A DNA stretch of 64,000 bases, taken from positions 124,001-188,000 of the forward strand of contig JACKDU010000008.1 of the NCBI GenBank assembly GCA_020633335.1, written 5' to 3'. The position numbers and the translations under genes were made by a program. Shown here one piece after another: positions 52,696-60,650 of this stretch. Source of the DNA: Myxococcales bacterium. GTDB lineage: Bacteria; Myxococcota_A; Polyangia; Nannocystales; Nannocystaceae. The stretch's first letter is position 1, and the number at the start of each line of letters is the position of its first letter. The notes beneath the pieces are model-generated. The model was not told where the DNA came from. It did no database searches and saw nothing but the letters and a program-made list of their open reading frames with translations.

Positions 52696-53388
52696 ATGGA
52701 GACGCCGTCGATCCACTGCCCCGAGTGCGGCGCCCCGGCGACCTTCCGCGGGGCCGCGCTCACGGTGGTCTGCGAGTACTGCGGCGCGACGATCGTCCGC
52801 ACCGGCGCCGACATCTCGCTGATCGGCAAGGTCTCGGCGATCCTCGACAACGGCTCGCCGATCGTCCTCGGCGGCCGCGGCAAGGTCGACGGGCTCCCCT
52901 TCGAGATCGTCGGCCGCCTCCAGCTCCGCCACCTCCGCGGCACCTGGAACGAGTGGTACCTCCTCTTCGCCGATCAGCGCGACGGCTGGCTCGCCGACGC
53001 CCAGGGCTCGTTCTACCTGGTGCGCCGGGCGACCGCCGCCGCCGCGAAGTTGCCCGCCTTCGACGCGCTCGCGCTCGGCCAGCGCGTGACCCTGGGGGAG
53101 ACCACCTACGCGGTCACCGAGCGCCGCCGCGCGACCTACCAGGGCGCCGAGGGCAGCCTCCCCTTCGAGGCGACGCCGGGCCGCGCCTACGCGAGCGTCG
53201 ACCTCCTCGGCGAGGACGGCGAATTCATGACGATCGACTACGGTGATGGCGACGGCGCGCGGGCCCCGGAGATCTTCACGGGCAGCGCGGTCGAGCTCGC
53301 CGACCTGGCGATCCACCCGCTCCGCCGCTTCGAGGGCTGGGAAGGCCCGGGGAATGGCGGCTGGGAAGGCCCGGGAGGCGGCGGCTGA
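52696..53388 (+). CDS. DUF4178 protein with N-terminal zinc ribbon
   Basis: Two CxxC pairs (CPECG, CEYCG) form a zinc ribbon at residues 8-32. The body (LGGRGKVDGLPFEIVGRLQLRH ... WNEWYLLFADQRDGWL, quoted in part) is a DUF4178 beta domain. It ends with a GGWEGPGGGG tail. Its last base is the first base of the next ATG, so the two genes are coupled. It is the first of five plus-strand genes leading to a spermidine synthase, a cluster seen in other bacteria. Confidence 0.82.
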   Translation: METPSIHCPECGAPATFRGAALTVVCEYCGATIVRTGADISLIGKVSAILDNGSPIVLGGRGKVDGLPFEIVGRLQLRHLRGTWNEWYLLFADQRDGWLADAQGSFYLVRRATAAAAKLPAFDALALGQRVTLGETTYAVTERRRATYQGAEGSLPFEATPGRAYASVDLLGEDGEFMTIDYGDGDGARAPEIFTGSAVELADLAIHPLRRFEGWEGPGNGGWEGPGGGG

Positions 53389-54680
53389 TGAGCGCGACGG
53401 CCGAGCCCATGCAGCCGCCGCGGCGAGCCTACCGCGAGCCCGCCCGCGCCGAGACGATCAAGTGCCCGAGCTGCGGCGCCGCGATCACCCTCAAGACCTT
53501 CGGCACCTCCGAGCGGGTCGCCTGCCCCTTCTGCGGCTCGCTCCTCGGCGCCGACGAGAGCGGCGCCCTCGCGCTGGTGCAGGCGGCCGCCCGCGCCCGC
53601 CAGCCGACCACGCTGCCGCTCCACGCCCGCGGGACGCTCGACGGCGTCGTGTGGGAGATCATCGGGATCTGCAAGCGCTCCTGCAGGGTCGACGGGGTCG
53701 TCTACCCGTGGGAGGAGTTCTACCTCTACAACCCCTACCACGGCTTTCGCTGGCTGATCCACGCGATCACCGACGATCACTGGACCTACGGCGGCACCCT
53801 CGACGCGAGCCCGCGGGTCGCCAGCAACCACCTCCGCCACCGCGGCCGCCGCTACAACCACTTCCAGTCGGCGATCGCCACCGTCGACTACGTCGAGGGC
53901 GAGTTCACCTGGCAGGTCGAGGTCGGCGACCAGGCCAAGGTCAACGACTACGTCGCGCCGCCCCTCGGCATCTCGATCGAGGTCAGCCGCGGCCCCGACG
54001 GCGATGAGGTCAACCGGACGATCCAGCGCTCGATCACCCCGAAGGAGATCGAGCACGCGTTCAACCTCGGCGAGCACCTGCCGAGGCCGCAGGGCGCCGG
54101 CATGCTCGAGCCCAACCCCTGGCGCCTCGGCAGGCGCACCTTCGCGGCCTGGGGCGTCGTCCTCCTCCTCGGGGTCGGGGCCTGGGGAGGGCTCGCGGCG
54201 GTCACCCCGACCCACCGCCTCGGCACCATCGAGGGCGCCGTCGGGCCGGTCTCGCAGACCCTCACCGTCACCGGCGATCGCCCGACCCTCGTCACCGTCG
54301 AGGTCCACATCCCCGCCCTCAAGGACAACTGGCGCTACTTCGAGGGGATGCTGGTCGACACCGCGAGCGAGGCGGCGATCGGCTTCGAGCTCGAGGTCAG
54401 CTACTACTCCGGCAGCGACTGGAGCGAGGGCTCGACCCGGACCGAGGTCGTCCTCGGCGACGTCGCCCCCGGCGCCTACGTCCTCCAGCTCGACCCGACG
54501 AGCGACGGCCCCGGCGCGACCGCCCTCCCCTTCTCCGTCGACGTCCACCAGGGCGGCGTCCTCCACCGCTACCTCGTCTCCCTCCTGGTCTTCGCCGGCC
54601 TCTCGCTCGCCCTGCCGATCTTCTTCGGCCTCCTCTTCGAGCGCCGGCGCTGGATGAGCTCCGATCACCCCCCCGCGTGA
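53388..54680 (+). CDS. DUF4178 membrane protein with zinc ribbon
   Basis: It begins with a second zinc ribbon (CPSCG ... CPFCG), followed by a DUF4178 domain (GTLDGVVWEIIGICKRS, WEEFYLYNPYHGFRWL). Two membrane helices (FAAWGVVLLLGVGAWGGL near 250 and LVSLLVFAGLSLALPIFFGL near the C-terminus) enclose an exported beta domain. It is probably a membrane component of the polyamine cluster. The biochemical role of DUF4178 is not known to me. Confidence 0.8.
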   Translation: MSATAEPMQPPRRAYREPARAETIKCPSCGAAITLKTFGTSERVACPFCGSLLGADESGALALVQAAARARQPTTLPLHARGTLDGVVWEIIGICKRSCRVDGVVYPWEEFYLYNPYHGFRWLIHAITDDHWTYGGTLDASPRVASNHLRHRGRRYNHFQSAIATVDYVEGEFTWQVEVGDQAKVNDYVAPPLGISIEVSRGPDGDEVNRTIQRSITPKEIEHAFNLGEHLPRPQGAGMLEPNPWRLGRRTFAAWGVVLLLGVGAWGGLAAVTPTHRLGTIEGAVGPVSQTLTVTGDRPTLVTVEVHIPALKDNWRYFEGMLVDTASEAAIGFELEVSYYSGSDWSEGSTRTEVVLGDVAPGAYVLQLDPTSDGPGATALPFSVDVHQGGVLHRYLVSLLVFAGLSLALPIFFGLLFERRRWMSSDHPPA

Positions 54681-54685
54681 GCGCC

Positions 54686-54892
54686 ATGCAGATCACCCCG
54701 CCGCGGCCCCGGATCCCCACCCACCAGCGCGTCCTCCTGGTCGTCGGCGCGCTCCTCATCGCCCTCATCGTCATCGACGGCCGCCGCGGCGCGCTCCTCG
54801 GCTCCGAGCGCGGCGACGTCCAACACTCTCCCACCGCCCGCGGCGCCGCCGTCTACGTCTGGGGCGGAGGCGGCTACCAAGGAGGCAAGTAG
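54686..54892 (+). CDS. Small single-pass membrane protein in the DUF4178 cluster
   Basis: About 68 residues: one membrane helix (VLLVVGALLIALIVI), then a short tail rich in Gly that includes VYVWGGGGYQGGK. It sits between the DUF4178 and DUF350 genes; its stop overlaps the GTG of the next gene (TAGTG). A GTG at 54677, overlapping the upstream stop, is an alternative start. No family is recognised. Confidence 0.6.
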   Translation: MQITPPRPRIPTHQRVLLVVGALLIALIVIDGRRGALLGSERGDVQHSPTARGAAVYVWGGGGYQGGK

Positions 54893-55155
54893 TGTCCACC
54901 GCAACCATCGCAGGGCTCCACCCGCTCGTCGGCGTCATCAACCTCGGCGACCTCCCCAACAACCTGATCGCGGCGAGCCTCTTCTCGGTCCTCGGGCTCA
55001 TCCTCTTCGGCGTCTTCTGGGCGATCGTCGTCCGGGTCTCACCCTTCTCGATCAAGAAGGAGATCGTCGAGGATCAGAACACCGCGCTCGGGATCATCCT
55101 CGGGGCGATGCTCATCGGCATCGCCCTGATCATCAGCGCCGCCGTCTCCGGCTGA
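54892..55155 (+). CDS. DUF350 small membrane protein
   Basis: This 87-residue protein starts with GTG and has two or three membrane helices: NNLIAASLFSVLGLILFGVFW and ALGIILGAMLIGIALIISAA. The FSVLGLILFG and EDQNTALGIILGA segments are typical of DUF350. Such proteins are repeatedly found with spermidine-synthase-like genes. Transport or scaffolding at the inner membrane is a guess. Confidence 0.82.
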   Translation: MSTATIAGLHPLVGVINLGDLPNNLIAASLFSVLGLILFGVFWAIVVRVSPFSIKKEIVEDQNTALGIILGAMLIGIALIISAAVSG

Positions 55156-55157
55156 CC

Positions 55158-56720
55158 TTGACCCTGCCGATCACCCGGCCGCCCTCCCCCGGCGGCGCCC
55201 GCCTCCTCCTCGCCTCGGTCCTGGTCGTCGCCACCTGCGGGCTCGTCTACGAGCTCCTCTCGGCGACCATGACCTCCTACCTCCTCGGCGACTCGATCAC
55301 CCAGTTCTCGCTGGTCATCGGCGTCTACTTGAGCGCGATGGGGCTCGGCTCGTGGCTGAGCAAGGGGATCGAGCGCGACCTCTACGACCGCTTCGTCGTC
55401 GTCCAGCTGGTCGTCGCGGTCGTCGGCGGGACCTCGGCGCTCGCGCTCTTCTTCGGCTACGCCCACCTCGCCAGCGTCCGGCCCCTCCTCTTCGCGATCC
55501 TGGCGATCGTCGGGACGATGGTCGGCCTCGAGATCCCGATCCTGATCCGGATCCTCAAGGACGGCGACGAGCTCAAGGATCTGGTCGCCCGGGTCCTCGC
55601 CTTCGACTACCTCGGCGCGCTCCTGGCCTCGCTCCTCTTCCCGCTCGCGCTCCTGCCGACCCTCGGGCTGGTCCGCACCGGCTTCCTCTTCGGCGGCTTC
55701 AACGCGGTGGTCGCGGCCGCCTGCGCGATCGCCTTCCGCGACCGCCTCCGCCGGCCGCGCGCGCTCGTCGTCGCCTCGCTGACGATCGCCGCCGCCCTCG
55801 CGCTCGGCCTCGCCGTCGGCGGCCGCCTCGAGCGGATCGCCGAGGAGGAGCTCTTCGACGCGCCCCTCGTCCGCTCGGAGAAGAGCGCCTACCAGCGCCT
55901 CTCGATCACCCGCGACGGCGACGACGTCCGCCTCTACATCGACGGCAACCTCCAGTTCTCGAGCCTCGACGAGCACCGCTACCACGAGGCGCTGGTCCAC
56001 CCCGCCCTCGGCGAGGCGTCGCCGCGGCGGGTGCTGGTCCTCGGCGGCGGCGACGGCCTCGCGCTCCGCGAGATCCTCAAGCACCCGGAGGTCGCGTCGA
56101 TCGACCTCGTCGACCTCGACCCGCTGATGACCGACCTCTTCACCCGCGACCCGCTCCTCCGCGAGCTCAACGGGGGGTCGCTCGCCGACCCGCGGGTGAA
56201 GGTCCACAACGCCGACGCGATGACCTGGCTCGAAGGACATCTTCGAGGGGGCGGCGCCGCCTACGACGCGATCCTCATCGACCTCCCCGACCCCAACAAC
56301 TTCTCCCTCGGCAAGCTCTACTCCGGCCCCTTCTACCGCCTCGTCGGCCGCGCGCTCGCACCCGGGGGGAGCGGCGTCGTCCAGTCGACCTCACCGCTCC
56401 TCTCGCCGCGCGCCTTCTGGTGCGTGGTCGCCACGCTCGAGGCCGCCGGCCTCCACCCCCGGCCCTACCACACCCACGTCCCGACCTTCGGCGACTGGGG
56501 CTTTGTCCTCCTCTCCCACGACGAGCGGCCGACCCCCAGCCGCCTCGCCGACGTCGAGCTCCGCTACCTCGACGAGGCGACCCTCGCCAGCCTCTTCATC
56601 TTCCCCCGCGACCAGCAGCCCGCCGACGTCGAGCCCAACCGGCTCGGCGATCAGCTCCTCGTGCACTACTACGAGGAGGATCTGCGGGCGCTGAATCAGA
56701 GCCGGCGGCGGGTTCACTGA
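55158..56720 (+). CDS. speE: Membrane-bound spermidine synthase (polyamine aminopropyltransferase)
   Basis: The N-terminal 215 residues contain about seven membrane helices (GLVYELLSATMTSYLLGDS starts the first). The C-terminal domain is an aminopropyltransferase: QRLSITRDGDDVRLYIDGNLQFSS, EHRYHEALVHPAL, LVLGGGDGLALREIL and ILIDLPDPNN. These include the Asp residues that bind the amine and decarboxylated SAM. The protein starts with TTG 2 bp after the DUF350 gene. The chemistry is well supported; the true substrate in this cluster may not be putrescine. Confidence 0.9.
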   Translation: MTLPITRPPSPGGARLLLASVLVVATCGLVYELLSATMTSYLLGDSITQFSLVIGVYLSAMGLGSWLSKGIERDLYDRFVVVQLVVAVVGGTSALALFFGYAHLASVRPLLFAILAIVGTMVGLEIPILIRILKDGDELKDLVARVLAFDYLGALLASLLFPLALLPTLGLVRTGFLFGGFNAVVAAACAIAFRDRLRRPRALVVASLTIAAALALGLAVGGRLERIAEEELFDAPLVRSEKSAYQRLSITRDGDDVRLYIDGNLQFSSLDEHRYHEALVHPALGEASPRRVLVLGGGDGLALREILKHPEVASIDLVDLDPLMTDLFTRDPLLRELNGGSLADPRVKVHNADAMTWLEGHLRGGGAAYDAILIDLPDPNNFSLGKLYSGPFYRLVGRALAPGGSGVVQSTSPLLSPRAFWCVVATLEAAGLHPRPYHTHVPTFGDWGFVLLSHDERPTPSRLADVELRYLDEATLASLFIFPRDQQPADVEPNRLGDQLLVHYYEEDLRALNQSRRRVH

Positions 56721-56741
56721 GCGCAGCCCTCCCCCGCGCCC

Positions 56742-57647
56742 TCAGGGCCTCTGACCTGGCCACGGGAGCCAGAGATCGACGACGGTCCACACGTAACCGT
56801 AGAGCTCGACCCGCTCCCCACCGATCAGCATCTCCCGCATGGCGTCGACGTGCTTGTACGAGACGCTGTGTCGAATCTCTGTGTCGTCCCGGATCTCTCG
56901 GGGACGGCGGGGGCGCGGGAGACCCCGGGGCCACTTCGACGCCCGCCCGGAGTGAATGCTGGGATTGGCGAGGATGAACGCGATGGTACGTGGGTGCCAG
57001 GGCTCCTCGTCATCGGACGAGATCCGGAGGAGCGGCCGGAGGCAGGACCAGAACTCCGGTTCGGGAGTGTTGGACGAGGGCCTCATGAGTCTGAGTCCGC
57101 CCCCGATGTCGACATCGTCCGCGTCACCAAAGAGCGCAGCTTGGTGCTCAGCGCTGTCGCGGATCATGATCTCCCCCTCGAAGCTAGCGACGTCGACAAC
57201 GACCCGGATGATCCGTCGGTCTTCCTCGGCTGGGTGGAGCACGAGCACCATCGAGAGCGGATGGAAGAGGATGCCCTCTGGTTCCACCGATGTGACCTCT
57301 TCGACCGGCTCCACACAGCGTGTGATCTCGTCGATCATCGTCGCCGCGGCCTCCTTCGAGATCCGCCCCTGCACCACCCTCACCTCGCCATCGTGGAGAC
57401 GCTCCCGAAGGTAGCTGCCATCGGGGTAGAGCGTGAGCGAGGGGCCGTCGTCACCGTCGAGCCGAAACACCGGGCGCAGGCGCAAGTCGGATTGGCCGAC
57501 CTCGACCACCACCAGCGGGGGCTCGCCTACCCTGCGGCCCCGGGTACCCGCGCACGCCATCAACAGGACCAGCGCAAGGCCGAGGATCCCGATGAGGCAC
57601 CCCAGCACCCTCGCGCCTGCTGTCCCCCCGCGTTCGCCGGATCCCAT
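56742..57647 (-). CDS. Lipoprotein of unknown function
   Basis: The ATG at 57647 gives a signal peptide with lipobox (LVLLMAC); an in-frame start at 57749 would misplace it. The mature part of about 270 residues shows a DGSYLRERLHDGEVRVVQGRIS segment, a region rich in Ile/Val strands and a C-terminal YGYVWTVVDLW. TATCAT lies 8 bp before the ATG. Codon use is less biased to G/C in third positions than in neighbouring genes, so it may be a more recent arrival. No family is recognised. Confidence 0.65.
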   Translation of the reverse strand: MGSGERGGTAGARVLGCLIGILGLALVLLMACAGTRGRRVGEPPLVVVEVGQSDLRLRPVFRLDGDDGPSLTLYPDGSYLRERLHDGEVRVVQGRISKEAAATMIDEITRCVEPVEEVTSVEPEGILFHPLSMVLVLHPAEEDRRIIRVVVDVASFEGEIMIRDSAEHQAALFGDADDVDIGGGLRLMRPSSNTPEPEFWSCLRPLLRISSDDEEPWHPRTIAFILANPSIHSGRASKWPRGLPRPRRPREIRDDTEIRHSVSYKHVDAMREMLIGGERVELYGYVWTVVDLWLPWPGQRP

Positions 57648-57655
57648 CACCGCGG

Positions 57656-57661
57656 ATGATA
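57656..57661 (-). promoter_or_regulatory. -10 box 8 bp before the lipoprotein gene
   Basis: The minus strand reads TATCAT, then 8 bp, then ATG. It faces away from the TAGGAT box at 57757 of the divergent flavoprotein gene. Confidence 0.5.
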
Positions 57662-57756
57662 GTCCCAGGCGGGCCACGGGATCTGCGCGGTGGCCATGGC
57701 GCCGCGATGGCCGCAGCTCGTCAATCCCGCGGGTGAAGTACATGGACAAGGTGCCG

Positions 57757-57762
57757 TAGGAT
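57757..57762 (+). promoter_or_regulatory. -10 box 7 bp before the flavoprotein gene
   Basis: TAGGAT is followed by 7 bp and the ATG at 57770. A weak GTGAAG is found 18 bp upstream. Leaderless transcription is likely. Confidence 0.5.
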
Positions 57763-57769
57763 GCGAGCG

Positions 57770-59434
57770 ATGCCGACCAAGCGATCGCGCGCCTTTCCGC
57801 GGCGGGCCTTCCTCGGCTCGGCGGCGGCGAGCGGCCTCGTCGGCCTCGCCTGCGGCGCTGGCCCGGCGCCCCCTGCGGGGCCGCCGCTGATCGAGCTCGT
57901 CGGGCCCGATCCTGCGCGCGGCCACCTCCTCCGAGACGGCGGCCTCGACGGGCCGATCGCCCGCAGCGAGGACCACGCGATCGTGATCGTCGGCGCCGGC
58001 GCGGCCGGGCTCGCCGCGGCCTGGCGGCTCTGGCGGGCGGGCTTCGACGACTACGTCGTCGTCGAGCTCGAGGACGCGATCGGCGGCACCGCGCGCTCGG
58101 GCGAGCTCCCCCGCTCGCCCCACCCGATGGGCGCCCACTACCTGCCGGCGCCCCACCCCGAGTGCCGCGCCCTCGAGGCGCTCCTCGACGACCTCGGCCT
58201 CGTCCTCGGCCGCGACGCGGCCGGCCGCGCCGAGTACCTGCCCTCGGCCCAGGTCTGCGCCCCCGAGGATCGCCACTTCCGCGGCCACCGCTGGCACGAG
58301 GGGCTCTACCCGGGCGAGGGCGAGGACGCGGCCGAGGCCGAGGCGCACGCCCGCTGGCGCGATCACCTCGCCGCGCTAGATCGCCGCGGCAGCGACGGGC
58401 GCCGCCTCTTCCGCCTGCCGGTCGCCCGCTCGAGCGCCCAGCTCCGCGGCCTCGATCGGATCACGATGGCCGAGCACCTCCAGAACCTCGGCGTCGACCC
58501 GGGCGCCTGGCGCCTCCGCTGGGCGATCGATTACGCCTGCCGCGACGACTACGGCTGCACGATCGACCAGGTCTCCGCCTTCGCCGGCCTCCACTACCAC
58601 CTCGCCCGCGGCCTCGACGATCACCGGCCGATCCTCACCTGGCCCGGCGGCAATGGCCACCTGGTCAGGTCGATCGCCGAGCGCGTCGACCTCGCGCCCC
58701 GCCTCCGCACGGGCACCGCCGCGCTCGCTATCGATCCCGACGCGGGTGAGGTGATCACCCACCGCCTCCTCGACGGCGAGCGCCGCCGCCTCCGCGCCCG
58801 GGCGATCCTCTGGGCCGCCCCCCGCTTCGTCCTCCCCCGCCTCCTCCCGCCGGGCCGCGATCCCCTGCCCCGCGGCGCCCTCACCTACGCCCCCTGGCTG
58901 GTCGCCAGCGTCGAGGTCGATCGCCGGCCGCGGGGCCTCGGGGCGCCGCCCGCCTGGGACAACGTGCCGATCGATCACACTAGCCTCGGCTACGTGGTCG
59001 CCACCCACGGCGAGGACCGCTCCGAGACCCGCCCTGGCGCGGTCCTGACCTACTACGAGCCCCTCCCGGGCGCCGACGCGGAGGCCCTCGCCGCCCGCCG
59101 CCGCGAGCTCCTCGAGGCCGACGCGGCGACCCTCGCCGCCCGCGTCGAAGCTGGCCTTTCGGTCATGCACCCGGGGATCGGCGGGGCGATCCGGCGGATG
59201 GCGATCACCCGCTGGGGACACGCGATGATCCGCCCGGTCCCCGGCCTCCTCTTCGGCGACGCCCTCGCCCTCGCCCGCGCGCCGATCGGCCGCCTCCGCC
59301 CCTGCGCGACCGACGTCGCCGGCCTCCCGCTCTTCGAGGAGGCCTTCTACGCCGGCGCCGGCGCGGCCGAGGCCGCCCTCGCCGAGCTCGGCCGCGCGGG
59401 CCAAACGCTCATCGCCGACGACCTCGAGGCATGA
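57770..59434 (+). CDS. Tat-exported flavin amine-oxidase-like protein
   Basis: The N-terminus has a twin-arginine signal (RRAFLGSAAASGLVGLAC) that also ends in a lipobox, so the protein is probably a Tat-exported lipoprotein. The FAD motif is AIVIVGAGAAGLAAAWRL, followed by ELEDAIGGTARSG. The C-terminus has a flavin-binding FEEAFYAGAGAAEAAL. It resembles amine oxidases or protoporphyrinogen-oxidase-like enzymes. Lying close to a spermidine synthase gene, it may oxidise polyamines in the envelope; this is inference. Its stop overlaps the next start (ATGA). Confidence 0.82.
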   Translation: MPTKRSRAFPRRAFLGSAAASGLVGLACGAGPAPPAGPPLIELVGPDPARGHLLRDGGLDGPIARSEDHAIVIVGAGAAGLAAAWRLWRAGFDDYVVVELEDAIGGTARSGELPRSPHPMGAHYLPAPHPECRALEALLDDLGLVLGRDAAGRAEYLPSAQVCAPEDRHFRGHRWHEGLYPGEGEDAAEAEAHARWRDHLAALDRRGSDGRRLFRLPVARSSAQLRGLDRITMAEHLQNLGVDPGAWRLRWAIDYACRDDYGCTIDQVSAFAGLHYHLARGLDDHRPILTWPGGNGHLVRSIAERVDLAPRLRTGTAALAIDPDAGEVITHRLLDGERRRLRARAILWAAPRFVLPRLLPPGRDPLPRGALTYAPWLVASVEVDRRPRGLGAPPAWDNVPIDHTSLGYVVATHGEDRSETRPGAVLTYYEPLPGADAEALAARRRELLEADAATLAARVEAGLSVMHPGIGGAIRRMAITRWGHAMIRPVPGLLFGDALALARAPIGRLRPCATDVAGLPLFEEAFYAGAGAAEAALAELGRAGQTLIADDLEA

Positions 59435-60543
59435 TGGTCACGCGCCGCTGGCTCCGCAGCCCCGCCTTCGACCTCGGCTTCTTCGTCGCCCCCGGCCTCG
59501 TCGCGGCCCTCGCCGCCCTCGCCCTCTGGGCCGCCAGTCCGACCCCGCGCGAGGTCGGCCCCGGCCTCTGGATCGTCGCCGTCCTCCTGGTCGACGTCGC
59601 CCACGTCTACGCCTCGCTCTACCGCACCTACCTCGACCCGGTCGCCCGCCGGATCCACCGCCGCCGGCTCATCGCCGCGCCCCTCCTCTGCGCCTGGGTA
59701 GGCCTCCTCCTCCACCTCGAGTCGCCGCTCCTCTTCTGGGGCGTGATGGCCTACGTCGCGATCTTCCACTTCATCAAGCAGCACCTCGGCTTCGCGCTCC
59801 TCTACGTCCGGGCCGCCGGCGAGGGCCCGCTCGATCGCAAGCTGGTGATCGCCGCGATCTGGGCCGGCACCCTCGCGCCGGTCGTCCGCTGGCACGCCGA
59901 GCTCCCGCGCAATTTCTCGTGGTTCGTCGACGGCGACATGATCACGGGCGCGCCCGCCTGGCTCGGCGAGCTCGCGCTCGCCCTCGAGGCGCCGATCCTC
60001 GCGGCCTTCGTCCTCCGCCGCCTCGCCCTCGCGCGCCGCGGCCGCGGCCACGGGCCGATGATCCCGCTCCTCGTCCTCACCCCAGCGCTCACCTGGCACC
60101 TCGGGATCGTCTGGCTCAACGACGACCGGGTCTTCACCCTGACCAACGTCCTCCTCCACGGGATCCCCTACCTCGCCCTCGTCTGGCTCGCGGGCGGCCG
60201 CGCCTGGGTCCGCGCGCGCCTCCCGACTGCTGGCCCCCTCGCGCTCTTCGCCGCCTTCTACGGCCTCCTCGTCGCCCTCGGCTTCGGCGAGGAGTGGCTC
60301 TGGGATCGCCTGGTCTGGCACGATCACCCCCAACTCTTCGGCGGCGGCGAGGACCTCGATCTCCACCCCCTCGCCGCCGCCCTGGTGACCGCCCTCCTCG
60401 CCGTGCCGCAGGCGACCCACTACCTCCTCGATCGCTGGATCTGGCGGGTCGGCCCCGAGAACCCCGCGCTCGCCGGCCAGCTCGGCCTCGCCCCGGCGCC
60501 CGCGGGCCGCGAGGCCGCCCGTGAAGATGACATGTCTCAATGA
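59431..60543 (+). CDS. Polytopic membrane protein of unknown function
   Basis: About nine membrane helices, with His-containing loops (VDVAHVYASLYRTY, FHFIKQHLGFALLY, LTNVLLHGIPY, VPQATHYLLDRWIW). The repeated His at membrane edges could ligate metal or haem, as in desaturase-like proteins, but no standard motif is met. It is translationally coupled to the flavoprotein, so the two proteins probably act together. The stop codon is embedded in a palindromic element. Confidence 0.7.
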   Translation: MMVTRRWLRSPAFDLGFFVAPGLVAALAALALWAASPTPREVGPGLWIVAVLLVDVAHVYASLYRTYLDPVARRIHRRRLIAAPLLCAWVGLLLHLESPLLFWGVMAYVAIFHFIKQHLGFALLYVRAAGEGPLDRKLVIAAIWAGTLAPVVRWHAELPRNFSWFVDGDMITGAPAWLGELALALEAPILAAFVLRRLALARRGRGHGPMIPLLVLTPALTWHLGIVWLNDDRVFTLTNVLLHGIPYLALVWLAGGRAWVRARLPTAGPLALFAAFYGLLVALGFGEEWLWDRLVWHDHPQLFGGGEDLDLHPLAAALVTALLAVPQATHYLLDRWIWRVGPENPALAGQLGLAPAPAGREAAREDDMSQ

Positions 60544-60551
60544 CCATGTCT
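60529..60551. repeat. Palindromic element overlapping a stop codon
   Basis: GACATGTCT-CAAT-GACCATGTCT contains two CATGTCT half-elements. The stop codon TGA (60541-60543) is inside it, so the last residues DMSQ of the membrane protein are encoded by the element. Confidence 0.65.
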
Positions 60552-60635
60552 CCGTGAGCGCCGCGCGACGCCGACCCGGGGCCCCCAGGCGTCGCTAGCC
60601 CTCCGCCGGGGCTACGGAAGAGGCCAAAGACCCGC

Positions 60636-60641
60636 TATCCT
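60636..60641 (+). promoter_or_regulatory. -10 box 9 bp before the propeller-BRCT gene
   Basis: TATCCT, in the context GCTATCCT, lies 9 bp before the ATG. The same GCTATCCT occurs before the acyl-CoA dehydrogenase gene. A leaderless or nearly leaderless message is expected. Confidence 0.5.
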
Positions 60642-60650
60642 CCCGCGAGG

